Below are positions 1 through 6,800 of a stretch of DNA of 11,527 bases, one piece after another. Source of the DNA: Actinomycetota bacterium (lineage in GTDB: Bacteria > Actinomycetota > Thermoleophilia > Solirubrobacterales > 70-9); contig JAFDWD010000929.1 of the NCBI GenBank assembly GCA_018268695.1, forward strand, positions 1 through 11,527. The letters are read 5' to 3'. Made by a program: the position numbers and the translations under genes. Position 1 is the stretch's first letter, and every line of letters starts with the position of its first letter. The notes under the pieces were generated by a model. The model was not told the DNA's origin, did not search any database, and saw only the letters and a program-made list of their open reading frames with translations.

Positions 1-458
1 AGCGCGGCCTGCGCTCGCTGTACGCGCCGCGGGCCCGCGCCGAGGAGAAGATGGTGCCGACGATCGAGGGCGAGTTCGCCCGCAAACGGCGGATGATGGT
101 CGGCCTCTGGGACATCGTCGTCGGCGAAGGAATGCTGGTCCCGCGCGGCTACCCGCCCCTGTTTGCCTTCGAGCTCTTCAGCCACCGGCTGCTCCGCTAC
201 GCGACGCCCTTCCTCCACGTCCTCGTCTTCCTCGCCAACCTGGTCCTGCTCGGAAGCGGCTGGTTCTACTACCTCACCCTGATCGCGCAGCTGGTGCTGC
301 TCGGCGTCGCGGCGCTCTCCAACCGCCTCCCCGACGACGCCATCGTGCGGATCTGTCGCTACTACGTCCTCACCCAGGCCTCGATCGTCCTCGGCCTCTG
401 GGACCGCTGGCGCCACGGCGCGAGCGGGCGCTGGGAGAAGGCGGCCGGGACGCGATGA
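1..458 (+). CDS. Membrane-associated family 2 glycosyltransferase, C-terminal part (5' end outside window)
   Basis: The reading frame is open from the left edge (first full codon at position 3), so this is the last ~151 residues of a gene that starts before the window; the first ATG at 51 is internal. The visible part starts with a basic, charged stretch (EEKMVPTIEGEFARKRRMM) followed by GLWD and a SHRLLRY motif. This is the usual ending of processive or surface-polysaccharide GT2 enzymes, just before their C-terminal membrane helices. Two hydrophobic segments follow, roughly from FLHVLVFLANLVLL to LIAQLVLLGVAAL, and then a shorter one near VLTQASIVLGLW. The catalytic GT-A domain with its DxD motif is not visible, so the family call rests on this tail and on the sugar transferase 22 nt downstream. 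Likely role: adding a sugar to a lipid-linked or extracellular polysaccharide at the cytoplasmic membrane. Donor and acceptor cannot be told. Confidence 0.72.
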   Translation, partial: RGLRSLYAPRARAEEKMVPTIEGEFARKRRMMVGLWDIVVGEGMLVPRGYPPLFAFELFSHRLLRYATPFLHVLVFLANLVLLGSGWFYYLTLIAQLVLLGVAALSNRLPDDAIVRICRYYVLTQASIVLGLWDRWRHGASGRWEKAAGTR

Positions 459-480
459 CCCGACCGAGGACAGGCCGCTG

Positions 481-1044
481 ATGCCCCACGCCGTCGATCG
501 TCTCCTCGCCGCGCTCGGGCTCGTCGTCCTGTCCCCGGTGCTCCTTGCCTTCGCGATCTGGATCAAGCTCGACAGCCGCGGGCCGGTCGTCTACCGCCAG
601 CTCCGGGTCGGCAAGGACGGCAGCACCTTCGAGATGCTGAAGCTGCGGACGATGAAGGAAGGGTCCGACCCGGTCGGGGTCGGCACCGTCGTCGGCCAGG
701 GCGATCCTCGGGTGACCCGGCCGGGCGAGCTGATGCGCCGCACCTCGATCGACGAGATCCCCAACCTCGTCAACGTCCTCCGCGGCCAGATGGCGCTGGT
801 CGGCCCCCGGCCGGCCCTGCCCGCCCACCTCGACTACTTCGACATCCACGGCCACCCGCGCTTCGACGTTCTCCCGGGGATCACCGGCTGGGCGCAGGTC
901 CAGGGCCGCGCCGACATCACCTGGCCCGAACGGGTCGAGCTCGACGACTGGTACGTCGCCCACCGGACGCCGCTGCTGGACCTCCGCATCATCGGCATGA
1001 CGATCCTCCCCGTGCTGAAGGGCGAAGGCGTCTCGCCTGAGTAG
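481..1044 (+). CDS. Undecaprenyl-phosphate sugar-1-phosphate transferase (bacterial sugar transferase, monotopic PGT)
   Basis: A 187-residue protein of the bacterial sugar transferase family (PF02397), the minimal PglC/WcaJ-core size without the extra N-terminal membrane helices of larger homologues. Residues 8-30 form the hydrophobic re-entrant helix with the LSP break at 17-19. KLRTM lies at 54-58, the catalytic Asp-Glu pair at 91-92 (TSIDEIPNLVNVLRG), VGPRP at 107-111, and GITGWAQVQGR follows at ~133-143. The family moves a sugar-1-phosphate from a nucleotide sugar to undecaprenyl phosphate on the inner face of the membrane, the first step of glycan assembly. The ATG at 481 is preceded by GAGGA (466-470) at normal spacing and starts just before the expected helix. 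The gene follows the glycosyltransferase by 22 nt and precedes the acetyltransferase by 10 nt, so the three are probably co-transcribed. The sugar specificity is unknown. Confidence 0.93.
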   Translation: MPHAVDRLLAALGLVVLSPVLLAFAIWIKLDSRGPVVYRQLRVGKDGSTFEMLKLRTMKEGSDPVGVGTVVGQGDPRVTRPGELMRRTSIDEIPNLVNVLRGQMALVGPRPALPAHLDYFDIHGHPRFDVLPGITGWAQVQGRADITWPERVELDDWYVAHRTPLLDLRIIGMTILPVLKGEGVSPE

Positions 1045-1054
1045 GGTTTCGCGG

Positions 1055-1603
1055 ATGGCCGATCGACCCGAGGTCTCACTGCGCGCCTTCGAGCAAGGGG
1101 ACGCGCCCGCCGTCCACCGCTGGTTCAACAACCCCGAGGCGACGAAATCGTTGATGGAGCAGCGGGGGGCCTTCTCCTTGGAGGAAGCCGAAGCGTGGAC
1201 GGCACGCGCCGTCGCGGGCAACGACGAGGACCGCAAGTACGCGATCGTGGTCGAGGGCTACGACGAGCCGGTCGGCTTCACCGCCCTCTACGGGCTCTTC
1301 CGCCAGACCGCGCCGGAGCTCGGCGCGCTGATCGGCGACGACGTGCGCGGCAAGGGTGTCGGGCGGCGGGCGGAGGCGCTGACGGTGAAGGAGGCCTTCG
1401 ACGAGTTCGGCGCCCACCGGGTGTACGGGCGCATCCCCGCCCGCAACGAGATCGCGAAGAAGACCGTCGCCGGCCTGGGCTGGAAATACGAGGGAACGAT
1501 GCGGGGCCACCTCGCGCGCGAGGGCGAGCCGCCCGACGACTGCGAGATCTGGGGCGTCCTCCCGGACGAGTTCCGCGCCGCCACCGCCGACCTGTTCGGG
1601 TGA
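1055..1603 (+). CDS. GNAT-family N-acetyltransferase (RimJ/RimL-like)
   Basis: A 182-residue GNAT fold protein. The N-terminus (VSLRAFEQGDAPAVHRWFNNP) is typical of the RimJ/RimL-like Acetyltransf_3 group. The acetyl-CoA pyrophosphate-binding loop is R98-G-K-G101-V-G103-R, and the C-terminal NEIAKKTVAGLGWKYEG (131-147) is the usual 'N..A....E.LGF..EG' element. The substrate cannot be read from sequence. RimJ/RimL relatives acetylate protein N-termini, but homologues inside polysaccharide loci acetylate amino-sugar nucleotides, and the position 10 nt after a sugar transferase favours the second idea (inference). The ATG at 1055 follows a weak purine-rich stretch (GAGTAGGG, 1040-1047) that overlaps the stop codon of the previous gene. 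Its own stop overlaps the start of the next gene by 4 nt (GTGA), so the two are likely translationally coupled. Confidence 0.85.
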   Translation: MADRPEVSLRAFEQGDAPAVHRWFNNPEATKSLMEQRGAFSLEEAEAWTARAVAGNDEDRKYAIVVEGYDEPVGFTALYGLFRQTAPELGALIGDDVRGKGVGRRAEALTVKEAFDEFGAHRVYGRIPARNEIAKKTVAGLGWKYEGTMRGHLAREGEPPDDCEIWGVLPDEFRAATADLFG

Positions 1604-2559
1604 CCAGGCCGTTCGCGCAGCTGATCGAGGACGGCGGCGCGTCGGCCGTCGGGGGTGTCGGCGGCCACCCGAGCGAGTTCTTCCGCGGCGCCCATTTCCT
1701 TGCCGCCGAGAAGGCCACGCACACGCTGCGGATCGAGCTCGACGACTGCGAGCTGCTGGCGCCGCTCCTGGTGCGCGAGATCGACGGCGGCCCCCACCTC
1801 GACGCGGTGAGCCCCTACGGCTACCCAGGTTTCTCCACCGTCGGTGAGGGCGTGACCGATGGGATGCTCGACCCGGCGGAAGTCGATTTCCACCGCACCG
1901 GTCTGGTCTCCGTCTTCATCCGCCACCGCCTCGACCTGGTGCCGCTCGCGGGGGCGACCGAGCGCAACGTCGTCCAGATCCACGACCCGTCGCTGAAGCC
2001 GAAGAGCCGGCCGAGCGACCGCCGCCAGGTGCGGCGCAACCTCGAGGCGGGATACGTCGTCGAGCTGATCGCCGGGGCGGAGACGAGCGCCGACCAGCGC
2101 GCCGCCTTCCTCGACCTCTACGAGCAGACCATGCGTCGGACCGAAGCCGCGCCTCACTACTTCTTCGGCGCCCCCTACTTCGAGGAGATCTTCGGTGCCG
2201 AGCGCACCTGGTTGGCGCTGGCCACCGACCCCGAGGGGGCCCCGGCCGCCGCCTCGATCGCCTGCGTCTCCGACGGCTACCTGCACTACTACCTCAGCGG
2301 CAGCGCCGACTCGCACCTCGGCGACTCGCCGATGAAGAACGTCGTCGCCCGCCTGGTCGAGCACGCGAACGAGCTGGAGCTGCCGCTGAACCTCGGCGGC
2401 GGGATCACCGCCGGCGACGCGCTGGAGGAGTTCAAGCGCGGCTACGCCAACCGCACGGTGACCTGGCGCACCTCCGAGGTCGTCTGCGACCCCGAGCGCT
2501 ACGCCGCCCTCACCGGCGACCGCGACCCCGGCGGATACTTCCCGGCCTACCGCGCCTGA
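1600..2559 (+). CDS. FemAB-like / GNAT-fold (Acetyltransf_6) acyl- or aminoacyltransferase
   Basis: Read from the GTG at 1600, which overlaps the previous stop (GTGA), this is a 319-residue protein. The open frame continues upstream to 1195, but that part is antisense-like noise over the GNAT gene. The C-terminal half carries the FemAB/Acetyltransf_6 signature: a LYEQTMRRT...YFFGAPYFEEIF helix region, then WLALATD...AASIACVSDGYLHYYLSGS, then SPMKNVVARLVEHANE, then LNLGGGI....DALEEFKRGYAN. The N-terminal half (FFRGAHFLAAE..THTLRIE) looks like the first, degenerate GNAT lobe of these double-GNAT proteins. Relatives attach amino acids to peptidoglycan stem peptides from aminoacyl-tRNA, or act in exopolysaccharide and PEP-CTERM loci with unknown acyl substrates. 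No strong ribosome-binding site precedes the GTG, so it probably relies on coupling. It closes the polysaccharide block; function beyond the fold is inference. Confidence 0.78.
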   Translation: MTRPFAQLIEDGGASAVGGVGGHPSEFFRGAHFLAAEKATHTLRIELDDCELLAPLLVREIDGGPHLDAVSPYGYPGFSTVGEGVTDGMLDPAEVDFHRTGLVSVFIRHRLDLVPLAGATERNVVQIHDPSLKPKSRPSDRRQVRRNLEAGYVVELIAGAETSADQRAAFLDLYEQTMRRTEAAPHYFFGAPYFEEIFGAERTWLALATDPEGAPAAASIACVSDGYLHYYLSGSADSHLGDSPMKNVVARLVEHANELELPLNLGGGITAGDALEEFKRGYANRTVTWRTSEVVCDPERYAALTGDRDPGGYFPAYRA

Positions 2560-2573
2560 CCGCGGGGGGTCAG
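2556..2573. terminator. Short hairpin spanning both convergent stop codons
   Basis: CTGACC (2556-2561) and GGTCAG (2568-2573) are perfect inverted repeats around a 6-nt GC-rich loop. The hairpin contains the TGA of the FemAB-like gene on one strand and the TGA of metF on the other. The genes converge with only 10 nt between stops, so a shared bidirectional terminator is plausible. No U-tract is seen and the stem is only 6 bp, so chance is not excluded. Confidence 0.35.
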
Positions 2574-3487
2574 TCGGCCGACGCGGCGAGCGCCGCGACG
2601 TCGGCCGCCCGCTCCCACGGCCGCGCCGAGCGCAGCGCGCCGAGCACCGCCCGCGTCGCTGGCGCTTTGTTCAGCGCGATGAAGTGGATCCCCGGCGCGC
2701 CCGCCATCAGCAGCTCGGTGCACTGCTGGGCGGCGTAGGCGACCCCGAGCTCGAACTCGCGCTCGGGGTCCTCCCCGGCGGCGGCGAAGCCGCGCTCCAG
2801 CGACTCCGGGATGCTTGCGTCGCAGAGGTCGCAGATCCGCTTCGTGTGGGCGAAGCTCTGCACCGGGATCACGCCTGGGATGATCGGCACGTCGATTCCC
2901 TTCGCCCGCGCCGCGCGGACGAAGTCGAAGTAGATCTGGTTGTCGAAGAAGAGCTGGGTGACCAGGAACTGCACGCCCGCGTCGACCTTCTGCTTCAGGT
3001 AATCGAGGTCGGTGTCGAGGTCCGGCGCCTCCGGGTGGACCTCCGGGAAGCAGGCGCCGCCGAGGCAGAAGTCCCAACCCGAATTGATGAAGCGCGCCAG
3101 GTCGGCGGCGCTGCCGAGCCCGCCCTCGGCCGGGACGAAGTTCGACTGTCCCCGCGGCGGATCGCCGCGCAGGGCGAAGACGTTGTCGATGCCGCCCTCG
3201 GCGATCTGGTCGATCGTCCGCGCCAGCCCCTCGGTCGTCTCGCCGACGCAGCTCAGGTGGGCCATCGTCTCCAGCCCGTGCTCCTCTTTCAGGCGGCGGG
3301 TGATCTCGACGGTCCCCTGCCGGGTCGAGCCCCCGGCGCCGTAGGTGACCGAGACGAAGTCGGGCTTCAGCGGGGCGAGCGCGGCCGCCGTGTCGAACAG
3401 CCGCTCTTTGGCCTCGTCGCTTTTCGGCGGGAAGAACTCGACCGAGAAGCTCGGTCCACGGCTCGCAAGGATCTCGTCGATACGCAT
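2570..3487 (-). CDS. metF: 5,10-methylenetetrahydrofolate reductase
   Basis: A 305-residue, full-length MetF-type flavoprotein (TIM barrel, FAD). It reduces 5,10-methylene-THF to 5-methyl-THF with NAD(P)H, supplying the methyl group for methionine synthesis in the cytoplasm. Visible landmarks: SVEFFPPK (15-22, containing the catalytic Glu17 equivalent to E. coli Glu28), DFVSVTYGAGGSTRQGT (43-59), HLSCVG (77-82), NVFALRGDPP (102-111, with the flavin-facing Asp109), VTQLFFDNQIYFDF, and IIPGVIPVQS. The ATG at 3487 fits the family start. It lies 22 nt after the transporter gene on the same strand, leaving no room for a SAM or cobalamin riboswitch. A -10-like TACGCT lies 6 nt before the ATG, so a separate leaderless transcript is possible. 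No methionine-cycle neighbour is visible; the pairing with a sugar porter is not functionally obvious. Confidence 0.96.
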   Translation of the reverse strand: MRIDEILASRGPSFSVEFFPPKSDEAKERLFDTAAALAPLKPDFVSVTYGAGGSTRQGTVEITRRLKEEHGLETMAHLSCVGETTEGLARTIDQIAEGGIDNVFALRGDPPRGQSNFVPAEGGLGSAADLARFINSGWDFCLGGACFPEVHPEAPDLDTDLDYLKQKVDAGVQFLVTQLFFDNQIYFDFVRAARAKGIDVPIIPGVIPVQSFAHTKRICDLCDASIPESLERGFAAAGEDPEREFELGVAYAAQQCTELLMAGAPGIHFIALNKAPATRAVLGALRSARPWERAADVAALAASAD

Positions 3488-3493
3488 CGCACA

Positions 3494-3499
3494 AGCGTA
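3494..3499 (-). promoter_or_regulatory. Candidate -10 element for a leaderless metF transcript
   Basis: On the minus strand the sequence CAGGTACGCT ends 6 nt before the metF ATG. TACGCT fits the actinobacterial TAnnnT -10 pattern, which would place transcription start at or next to the start codon. No good -35 is seen at 17-18 nt. The same CAGGTACGCTTG string recurs at 7536-7547, and related GGTA-containing motifs sit at the same distance before both tetR genes. Confidence 0.35.
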
Positions 3500-3509
3500 C
3501 CTGGGCTTT

Positions 3510-4928
3510 TCAGCCGACCGGCTCGGCGGGTCCTGGTGGCGCCGCGGCCTTGACCCCGGCCCGTTCTTCGAAGAGTTCCTCGATCTCCTCGAGCGGCTTG
3601 CCTTTCGTCTCCGGGACGTACTTCCAGCAGAACCAGAGGGTCAGGATCCCGATCGCCCCGTAGAACCAGAAGGCGCCCGAGCGGCCGAGCGCTTCGATCA
3701 GCAGCAGGAAGGTCAGCGAGACGATGAAGTTGAAGGTCCAGTTCGCCATCGTCCCCAGCCCGGCCGCCTTCGAGCGGACGCCGAGCGGGTAGATCTCGGC
3801 GTTCAGCAGCCAGAAGATCGGGCCGAGGCTGATCGCGAATGAGGCGACGAAGGTCATCAGGCTGACGATCGCGACGACCGAGGAGACGGTCGAGCCGCCA
3901 CCGCCGATGAACGCCGCGCCGAGCGCGAACAGCGAGACGACCATGCCGGAGACGCCGACCATCAGCAGGGTGCGCCGGCCCGAGCGGTCGAGCAGGCGGA
4001 TCGCGACCAGGGTCATCGCGACGTTGATGATCCCGACCCCGACCGCGGCGAGGATCGACCCGGCCGAGGAGTTGACGCCGGTGAATTCGACGATCGTCGG
4101 CGCGTAGTAGATGACCGTGTTGATCCCGGTCACCTGCTGCAGGATCGCGAGGCCGATGCCGACCACCAGCGCCGCTTTCACCGCGGGCCGCAGGAGGTCC
4201 GACCAGGCCCCCGGCTTGGCGTCGGCGTGCACCGACTCTTCGATCTCCTCCAGCTCGCGGTCGATCGTGTCCGGGTCGTCGACGCGGATTTTCGCCAGCA
4301 CCGCGCGCGCCGCGTAGTCGTCACCCTGCATCACCAGCCAGCGTGGGCTCTGCGGCATCCGCAGCATCCCGAAGGCGAGCCCGAGCGCCGGCACGCAGCC
4401 GAGGCCGAGCATCCAGCGCCAGCCTTCGATGCCGTCGAAGGCGAGGCCGACCAGGTAGGCGACGAGGATCCCGATCGTCACCGCCAGCTGGAAGAAGCTG
4501 ACCAGGCGCCCGCGGCTCTCGGCAGGCGCCACCTCGGAGATGTAGACCGGGGAGGCCGCCGAGGCCAACCCGATCGCGACACCGATCACCACCCGGGCGA
4601 CGACCAGGACGACGAGGCCGGGCGCGGCGGCACTGGCCAGCGCGCCGATGATGAAGACCACGGCGGAGAGCAGGATCATCAGCCGCCGGCCGTAGGCGTC
4701 GGCGGCGGGCCCGGCGATCGCGGCCCCGCCGACGGCGCCGATCGGCACCGCGGCGACCACCAGCCCCTGCTCGAAGCTGCCGAGGGCGAAGTCACCCTTG
4801 ATGAAGAGGAGGGCGCTGGCGATGACGCCCGTGTCGTAGCCGAACAGAAGTCCGCCCAGGCCGGCGATCGCCGCCGTCAGCACCACGTTGCGTCGCGCTC
4901 GCCGCGCGGAGGCCTCCGACCCGTTCAT
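3510..4928 (-). CDS. Sugar porter family MFS transporter (sugar:H+ symporter)
   Basis: A 472-residue, 12-helix major facilitator of the sugar porter family (XylE/GalP/AraE type), expected to take up a pentose or hexose with protons across the inner membrane. Numbered from the ATG at 4928: GGLLFGYDTG 25-34 (helix 1), D77-x-x-G-R-R82 (helix 2-3 loop), the SRGR motif ~138-141 after helix 4, PQSPRWL 192-198 (family usually PESPR, here Gln for Glu), the central acidic loop with ELEEIEES, QQVTGIN 264-270 in helix 7 (sugar-contact region), DRSGRR ~314-319, GPIFWLLNAEIYP 369-381, and PETKG 439-443. An in-frame GTG at 4949 would add seven residues; the ATG was chosen because the family normally starts a few residues before the first helix. 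A TAGGGT (4939-4944, minus strand) could be its -10. It lies 22 nt upstream of metF on the same strand. The sugar is unknown. Confidence 0.92.
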   Translation of the reverse strand: MNGSEASARRARRNVVLTAAIAGLGGLLFGYDTGVIASALLFIKGDFALGSFEQGLVVAAVPIGAVGGAAIAGPAADAYGRRLMILLSAVVFIIGALASAAAPGLVVLVVARVVIGVAIGLASAASPVYISEVAPAESRGRLVSFFQLAVTIGILVAYLVGLAFDGIEGWRWMLGLGCVPALGLAFGMLRMPQSPRWLVMQGDDYAARAVLAKIRVDDPDTIDRELEEIEESVHADAKPGAWSDLLRPAVKAALVVGIGLAILQQVTGINTVIYYAPTIVEFTGVNSSAGSILAAVGVGIINVAMTLVAIRLLDRSGRRTLLMVGVSGMVVSLFALGAAFIGGGGSTVSSVVAIVSLMTFVASFAISLGPIFWLLNAEIYPLGVRSKAAGLGTMANWTFNFIVSLTFLLLIEALGRSGAFWFYGAIGILTLWFCWKYVPETKGKPLEEIEELFEERAGVKAAAPPGPAEPVG

Positions 4929-4949
4929 CCCCGCGAGCACCCTATCCAC

Positions 4950-5190
4950 GCGCGTCTCGGAACGGAAGAGAAACCTGTCGAATGGGGGGAACGTCCGACT
5001 GGCCGCCTAGCGTTCCGGGCGGTCGTGGGGTCCCTGCCCCTCCCGCGACCAGCGACCGGGGCGCAGTTATCTGCGGGAGCCGGGCGTCGCGAGCACCCCC
5101 CGCGAAATGGTGCCGTGACTAGCCCGCCCGATCCCGCCCTCGCGAGGTGAGCGGTGCGTTCTGCGCCCGCTCGCCGCGCCCCGTTCTCAA
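4950..5190. other. Non-coding divergent intergenic region with several inverted repeats
   Basis: No convincing gene is present between the transporter (minus) and the enoyl-CoA hydratase gene (plus). Inverted repeats seen: GGAACG/CGTTCC (4988-4993 with 5011-5016); a 10-bp plus-strand stem with two G-U pairs (5021-5030 with 5041-5050, 10-nt loop); CGCAG-TTAT-CTGCG (5062-5075); and GCACC/GGTGC (5093-5097 with 5109-5113). In such GC-rich DNA some of these are expected by chance. They could be operators for either gene or a structured leader. No known riboswitch was recognised. Confidence 0.4.
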
Positions 5191-5235
5191 CCCTCTGCAC
5201 GCTTGTCTCGCTATAGGAGACAAGCGTGCAGAGGG
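5191..5235. repeat. Perfect palindromic element, 19-bp arms and 7-nt centre
   Basis: The left arm 5191-5209 (begins CCCTCTGCACG, ends TTGTCTC) is the exact reverse complement of the right arm 5217-5235; the centre is GCTATAG. There are no mismatches over 19 bp, and pairing breaks immediately outside. There is no U-run, so it is not a classical intrinsic terminator. It lies 27 nt before the chosen start of the enoyl-CoA hydratase gene. An alternative in-frame ATG (5236) abuts its right arm. Candidates: a REP/MITE-like dispersed palindrome, an operator, or an mRNA hairpin. Its GC content is lower than the surrounding DNA. Confidence 0.85.
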
Positions 5236-5262
5236 ATGTGGAGGTGTGGGACGATCTTCGGC

Positions 5263-6027
5263 GTGGGGGATGAGGTTCGCTACGAGCGTGTCGGCGCCGC
5301 CGCGGTGCTGACGATCGACCGACCGGAGCGTCGTAACGCCGTCGACGGCGCGGCCGCGCGGGCCCTCCGCGCGGGCCTCGAGCGCTTCGAGGCCGACGAC
5401 GACGCGCGCGTCCTCGTCCTCACCGGGGCCGGGGGAGAGGCCTTCTGCGCCGGCGCCGACCTGAAGGCGATGGACCTCGAGGTCGACCACCCGGCCGGGC
5501 CGATGGGCTTCAGCCGCCTCGCCGCGTCGAAGCCGACGATCGCCGCGATCGATGGCTGGTGCCTTGCCGGCGGGCTCGAGCTGGCGCTCTGGTGCGACCT
5601 GCGCCTGGCGACGCCGCAATCGACCTTCGGCTGCTTCGAGCGCCGCTGGGGCGTGCCGCTGATCGACGGCGGGACGCAGCGGCTGCCGCGCGTGATCGGG
5701 CTCGGGCGGGCGCTCGACCTGATCCTCAGCGGCCGGCCCGTGGGTGCGGAGGAGGCCGAGCGGATCGGCCTCGTCACCTCGGTCACCGCGCCGGGCGCGC
5801 ACCTCGAGCGGGCGCTGGTGCTCGCCGACTACCTCGCCGCCTTTCCCCAGGAGACGATGCTCGCCGACCGGCGCGCCGCGATCGAGGGGCTCGGCATGCC
5901 GCTCGCCGACGGCCTCGCGCTGGAGCACCGCCTGGGCCGCGAGACGCTCGCGACCGCCGCCCGAGGGGCGTCCCGCTTCGCCTCCGGCGAGGGCCGCCAC
6001 GGCGCTCCCGCCGACCCCGGATCCTGA
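5263..6027 (+). CDS. Enoyl-CoA hydratase/isomerase family protein (crotonase fold)
   Basis: From the GTG at 5263 this is a 254-residue crotonase, the usual family length. Landmarks: DRPERRNAV (19-27), the first oxyanion-hole segment AFCAGADLKAM (60-70), the second KPTIAAIDGWCLAGGLELA (90-108), and GGTQRLPR. Glu106 (GGLE) and Glu126 (GCFE) are 20 residues apart, exactly as the two catalytic glutamates of rat enoyl-CoA hydratase (144 and 164). True hydratase activity, adding water across a 2-trans-enoyl-CoA in beta-oxidation, is therefore plausible, although crotonases vary widely in reaction. The start is uncertain: the frame is open upstream through a large palindrome, and an ATG at 5236 would give MWRCGTIFG before the family-like beginning. 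GTG 5263 starts directly before DEVRYERVGAAAVLTI and is preferred. No clear ribosome-binding site precedes either. Two TetR genes follow on the same strand and may regulate it. Confidence 0.9.
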   Translation: MGDEVRYERVGAAAVLTIDRPERRNAVDGAAARALRAGLERFEADDDARVLVLTGAGGEAFCAGADLKAMDLEVDHPAGPMGFSRLAASKPTIAAIDGWCLAGGLELALWCDLRLATPQSTFGCFERRWGVPLIDGGTQRLPRVIGLGRALDLILSGRPVGAEEAERIGLVTSVTAPGAHLERALVLADYLAAFPQETMLADRRAAIEGLGMPLADGLALEHRLGRETLATAARGASRFASGEGRHGAPADPGS

Positions 6028-6053
6028 AGTCCGCCGCAAGCTTCCGGTGGACT
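6028..6053 (+). terminator. Hairpin directly after the enoyl-CoA hydratase stop codon
   Basis: AGTCCGCCG (6028-6036) pairs with CGGTGGACT (6045-6053): nine base pairs including one G-U, with an 8-nt loop whose ends can pair further. It begins at the base after the TGA, as expected for a terminator or mRNA 3' stabiliser. A second weaker fold (CTCAC 6055-6059 with GTGAG 6078-6082, inner TCGA/TCGA) follows. No U-tract is present, which is common in GC-rich actinobacteria. Confidence 0.4.
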
Positions 6054-6112
6054 GCTCACGCGTCGAGGGAATCGACTGTGAGACCAGGTTCCTGCGCTCA
6101 AGAAAGCCCAAG

Positions 6113-6139
6113 TTGAAGTTGGATCAGTTCCGGTACCGT
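6113..6139 (+). promoter_or_regulatory. Candidate promoter of the first tetR gene (leaderless), with a short palindrome
   Basis: TTGAAG (6113-6118) and TACCGT (6134-6139) are separated by 15 nt, short but usable for a -35/-10 pair. The -10 ends 7 nt before the GTG start, predicting a leaderless mRNA. CGGTACCG (6131-6138) is a perfect 8-bp palindrome on the -10 and could be an autoregulatory TetR site. This is the AT-richest part of the 119-nt gap. Confidence 0.4.
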
Positions 6140-6146
6140 CCTGTTC

Positions 6147-6800
6147 GTGGCTCAACGCTCCCCGATGCGACCGCCCCCCGGTCGCCAACGCCTCTCCCGC
6201 GAGTTCATCGCCCGTCACCAGCGCGCGCGGATCGTCAACGCGCTCGCCGAGGAGACCCTCGACCGCGGCTACCGGGCGGTCACCGTGTCCGACATCGTGC
6301 GCCGCGCCGGGATCGCCCGCAACACCTTCTACGACAACTTCGCCTCCAAGGAAGACTGCTTCCTGGCCACCCAGGACTACGCGGTCGAGGAGTCGCTCTC
6401 GCGCATCGTCGAGGCCGCCACGGAGAAGGAGACCTGGGAAGAGCGCCTCGCGGCCGGGCTCGGTGCCTTCCTCAAGTACGTCGCGTCGGAGCCTGCCCTC
6501 GCCCGCACCTGCATCGTCGAGGCGCTGTCGGCCGGCGAGGCCGCGCAGGAGCGCTACGAGCAGTCGCTGCAGGCCTTCGTCCCGTTGCTGCGGCTCGGCC
6601 GGGAGTCATCGCCCGTTGGCGACGACCTCCCCGAGACACTGGAGGAGACGATCGCCGGCGGCATCTTCTGGGTCATCTACCAGCGCATCGTCCTCGGTGA
6701 GACCGAGGAGATCGAGGCCCTGCTGCCCGATCTCGTCGACTTCGCCTTGACCCCCTACATCGGCGCCGAGTCGGCGCGACGGGCCACCGCCCGGTTGTAA
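6147..6800 (+). CDS. TetR/AcrR family transcriptional regulator (first of a tandem pair)
   Basis: A 217-residue TetR-type repressor starting with GTG. The N-terminal helix-turn-helix domain covers ~25-75: RARIVNALAEETLDRGYRAVTVSDIVRRAGIARNTFYDNF in outline, with the recognition helix around AGIARNTFYDNFASKEDC. The C-terminal ~140 residues form the helical ligand/dimer domain; no ligand can be read from it. It is clearly paralogous to the next gene: both have PPGR..L.R.F...HQR/NQR before the first helix, RYEQSLQAFVPLL versus RYDAAVQTFLPYL, and end in LLPDL..F.LTP(Y/F)IG. Twenty bases separate the two genes. The preceding gene on the same strand encodes an enoyl-CoA hydratase homologue, a common partner of TetR regulators sensing acyl-CoA or related hydrophobic molecules; the link here is inference. 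The start is supported by the -10-like TACCGT 7 nt upstream rather than by a ribosome-binding site. Confidence 0.9.
   Translation: MAQRSPMRPPPGRQRLSREFIARHQRARIVNALAEETLDRGYRAVTVSDIVRRAGIARNTFYDNFASKEDCFLATQDYAVEESLSRIVEAATEKETWEERLAAGLGAFLKYVASEPALARTCIVEALSAGEAAQERYEQSLQAFVPLLRLGRESSPVGDDLPETLEETIAGGIFWVIYQRIVLGETEEIEALLPDLVDFALTPYIGAESARRATARL

Noticed and set aside
370..1236. A 288-codon open frame on the minus strand across the sugar transferase and GNAT genes
   Set aside because: It spans two well-supported genes on the other strand and has antisense-type composition; similar shadows lie opposite metF and the transporter.
1195..1599. N-terminal extension of the FemAB-like protein
   Set aside because: The frame is open back to 1195, but the extension is Arg-rich noise over the GNAT gene. 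The GTG at 1600 gives the overlap expected for coupled genes.
3488..3509. SAM or cobalamin riboswitch in front of metF
   Set aside because: Only 22 nt separate metF from the transporter stop codon, too short for either.
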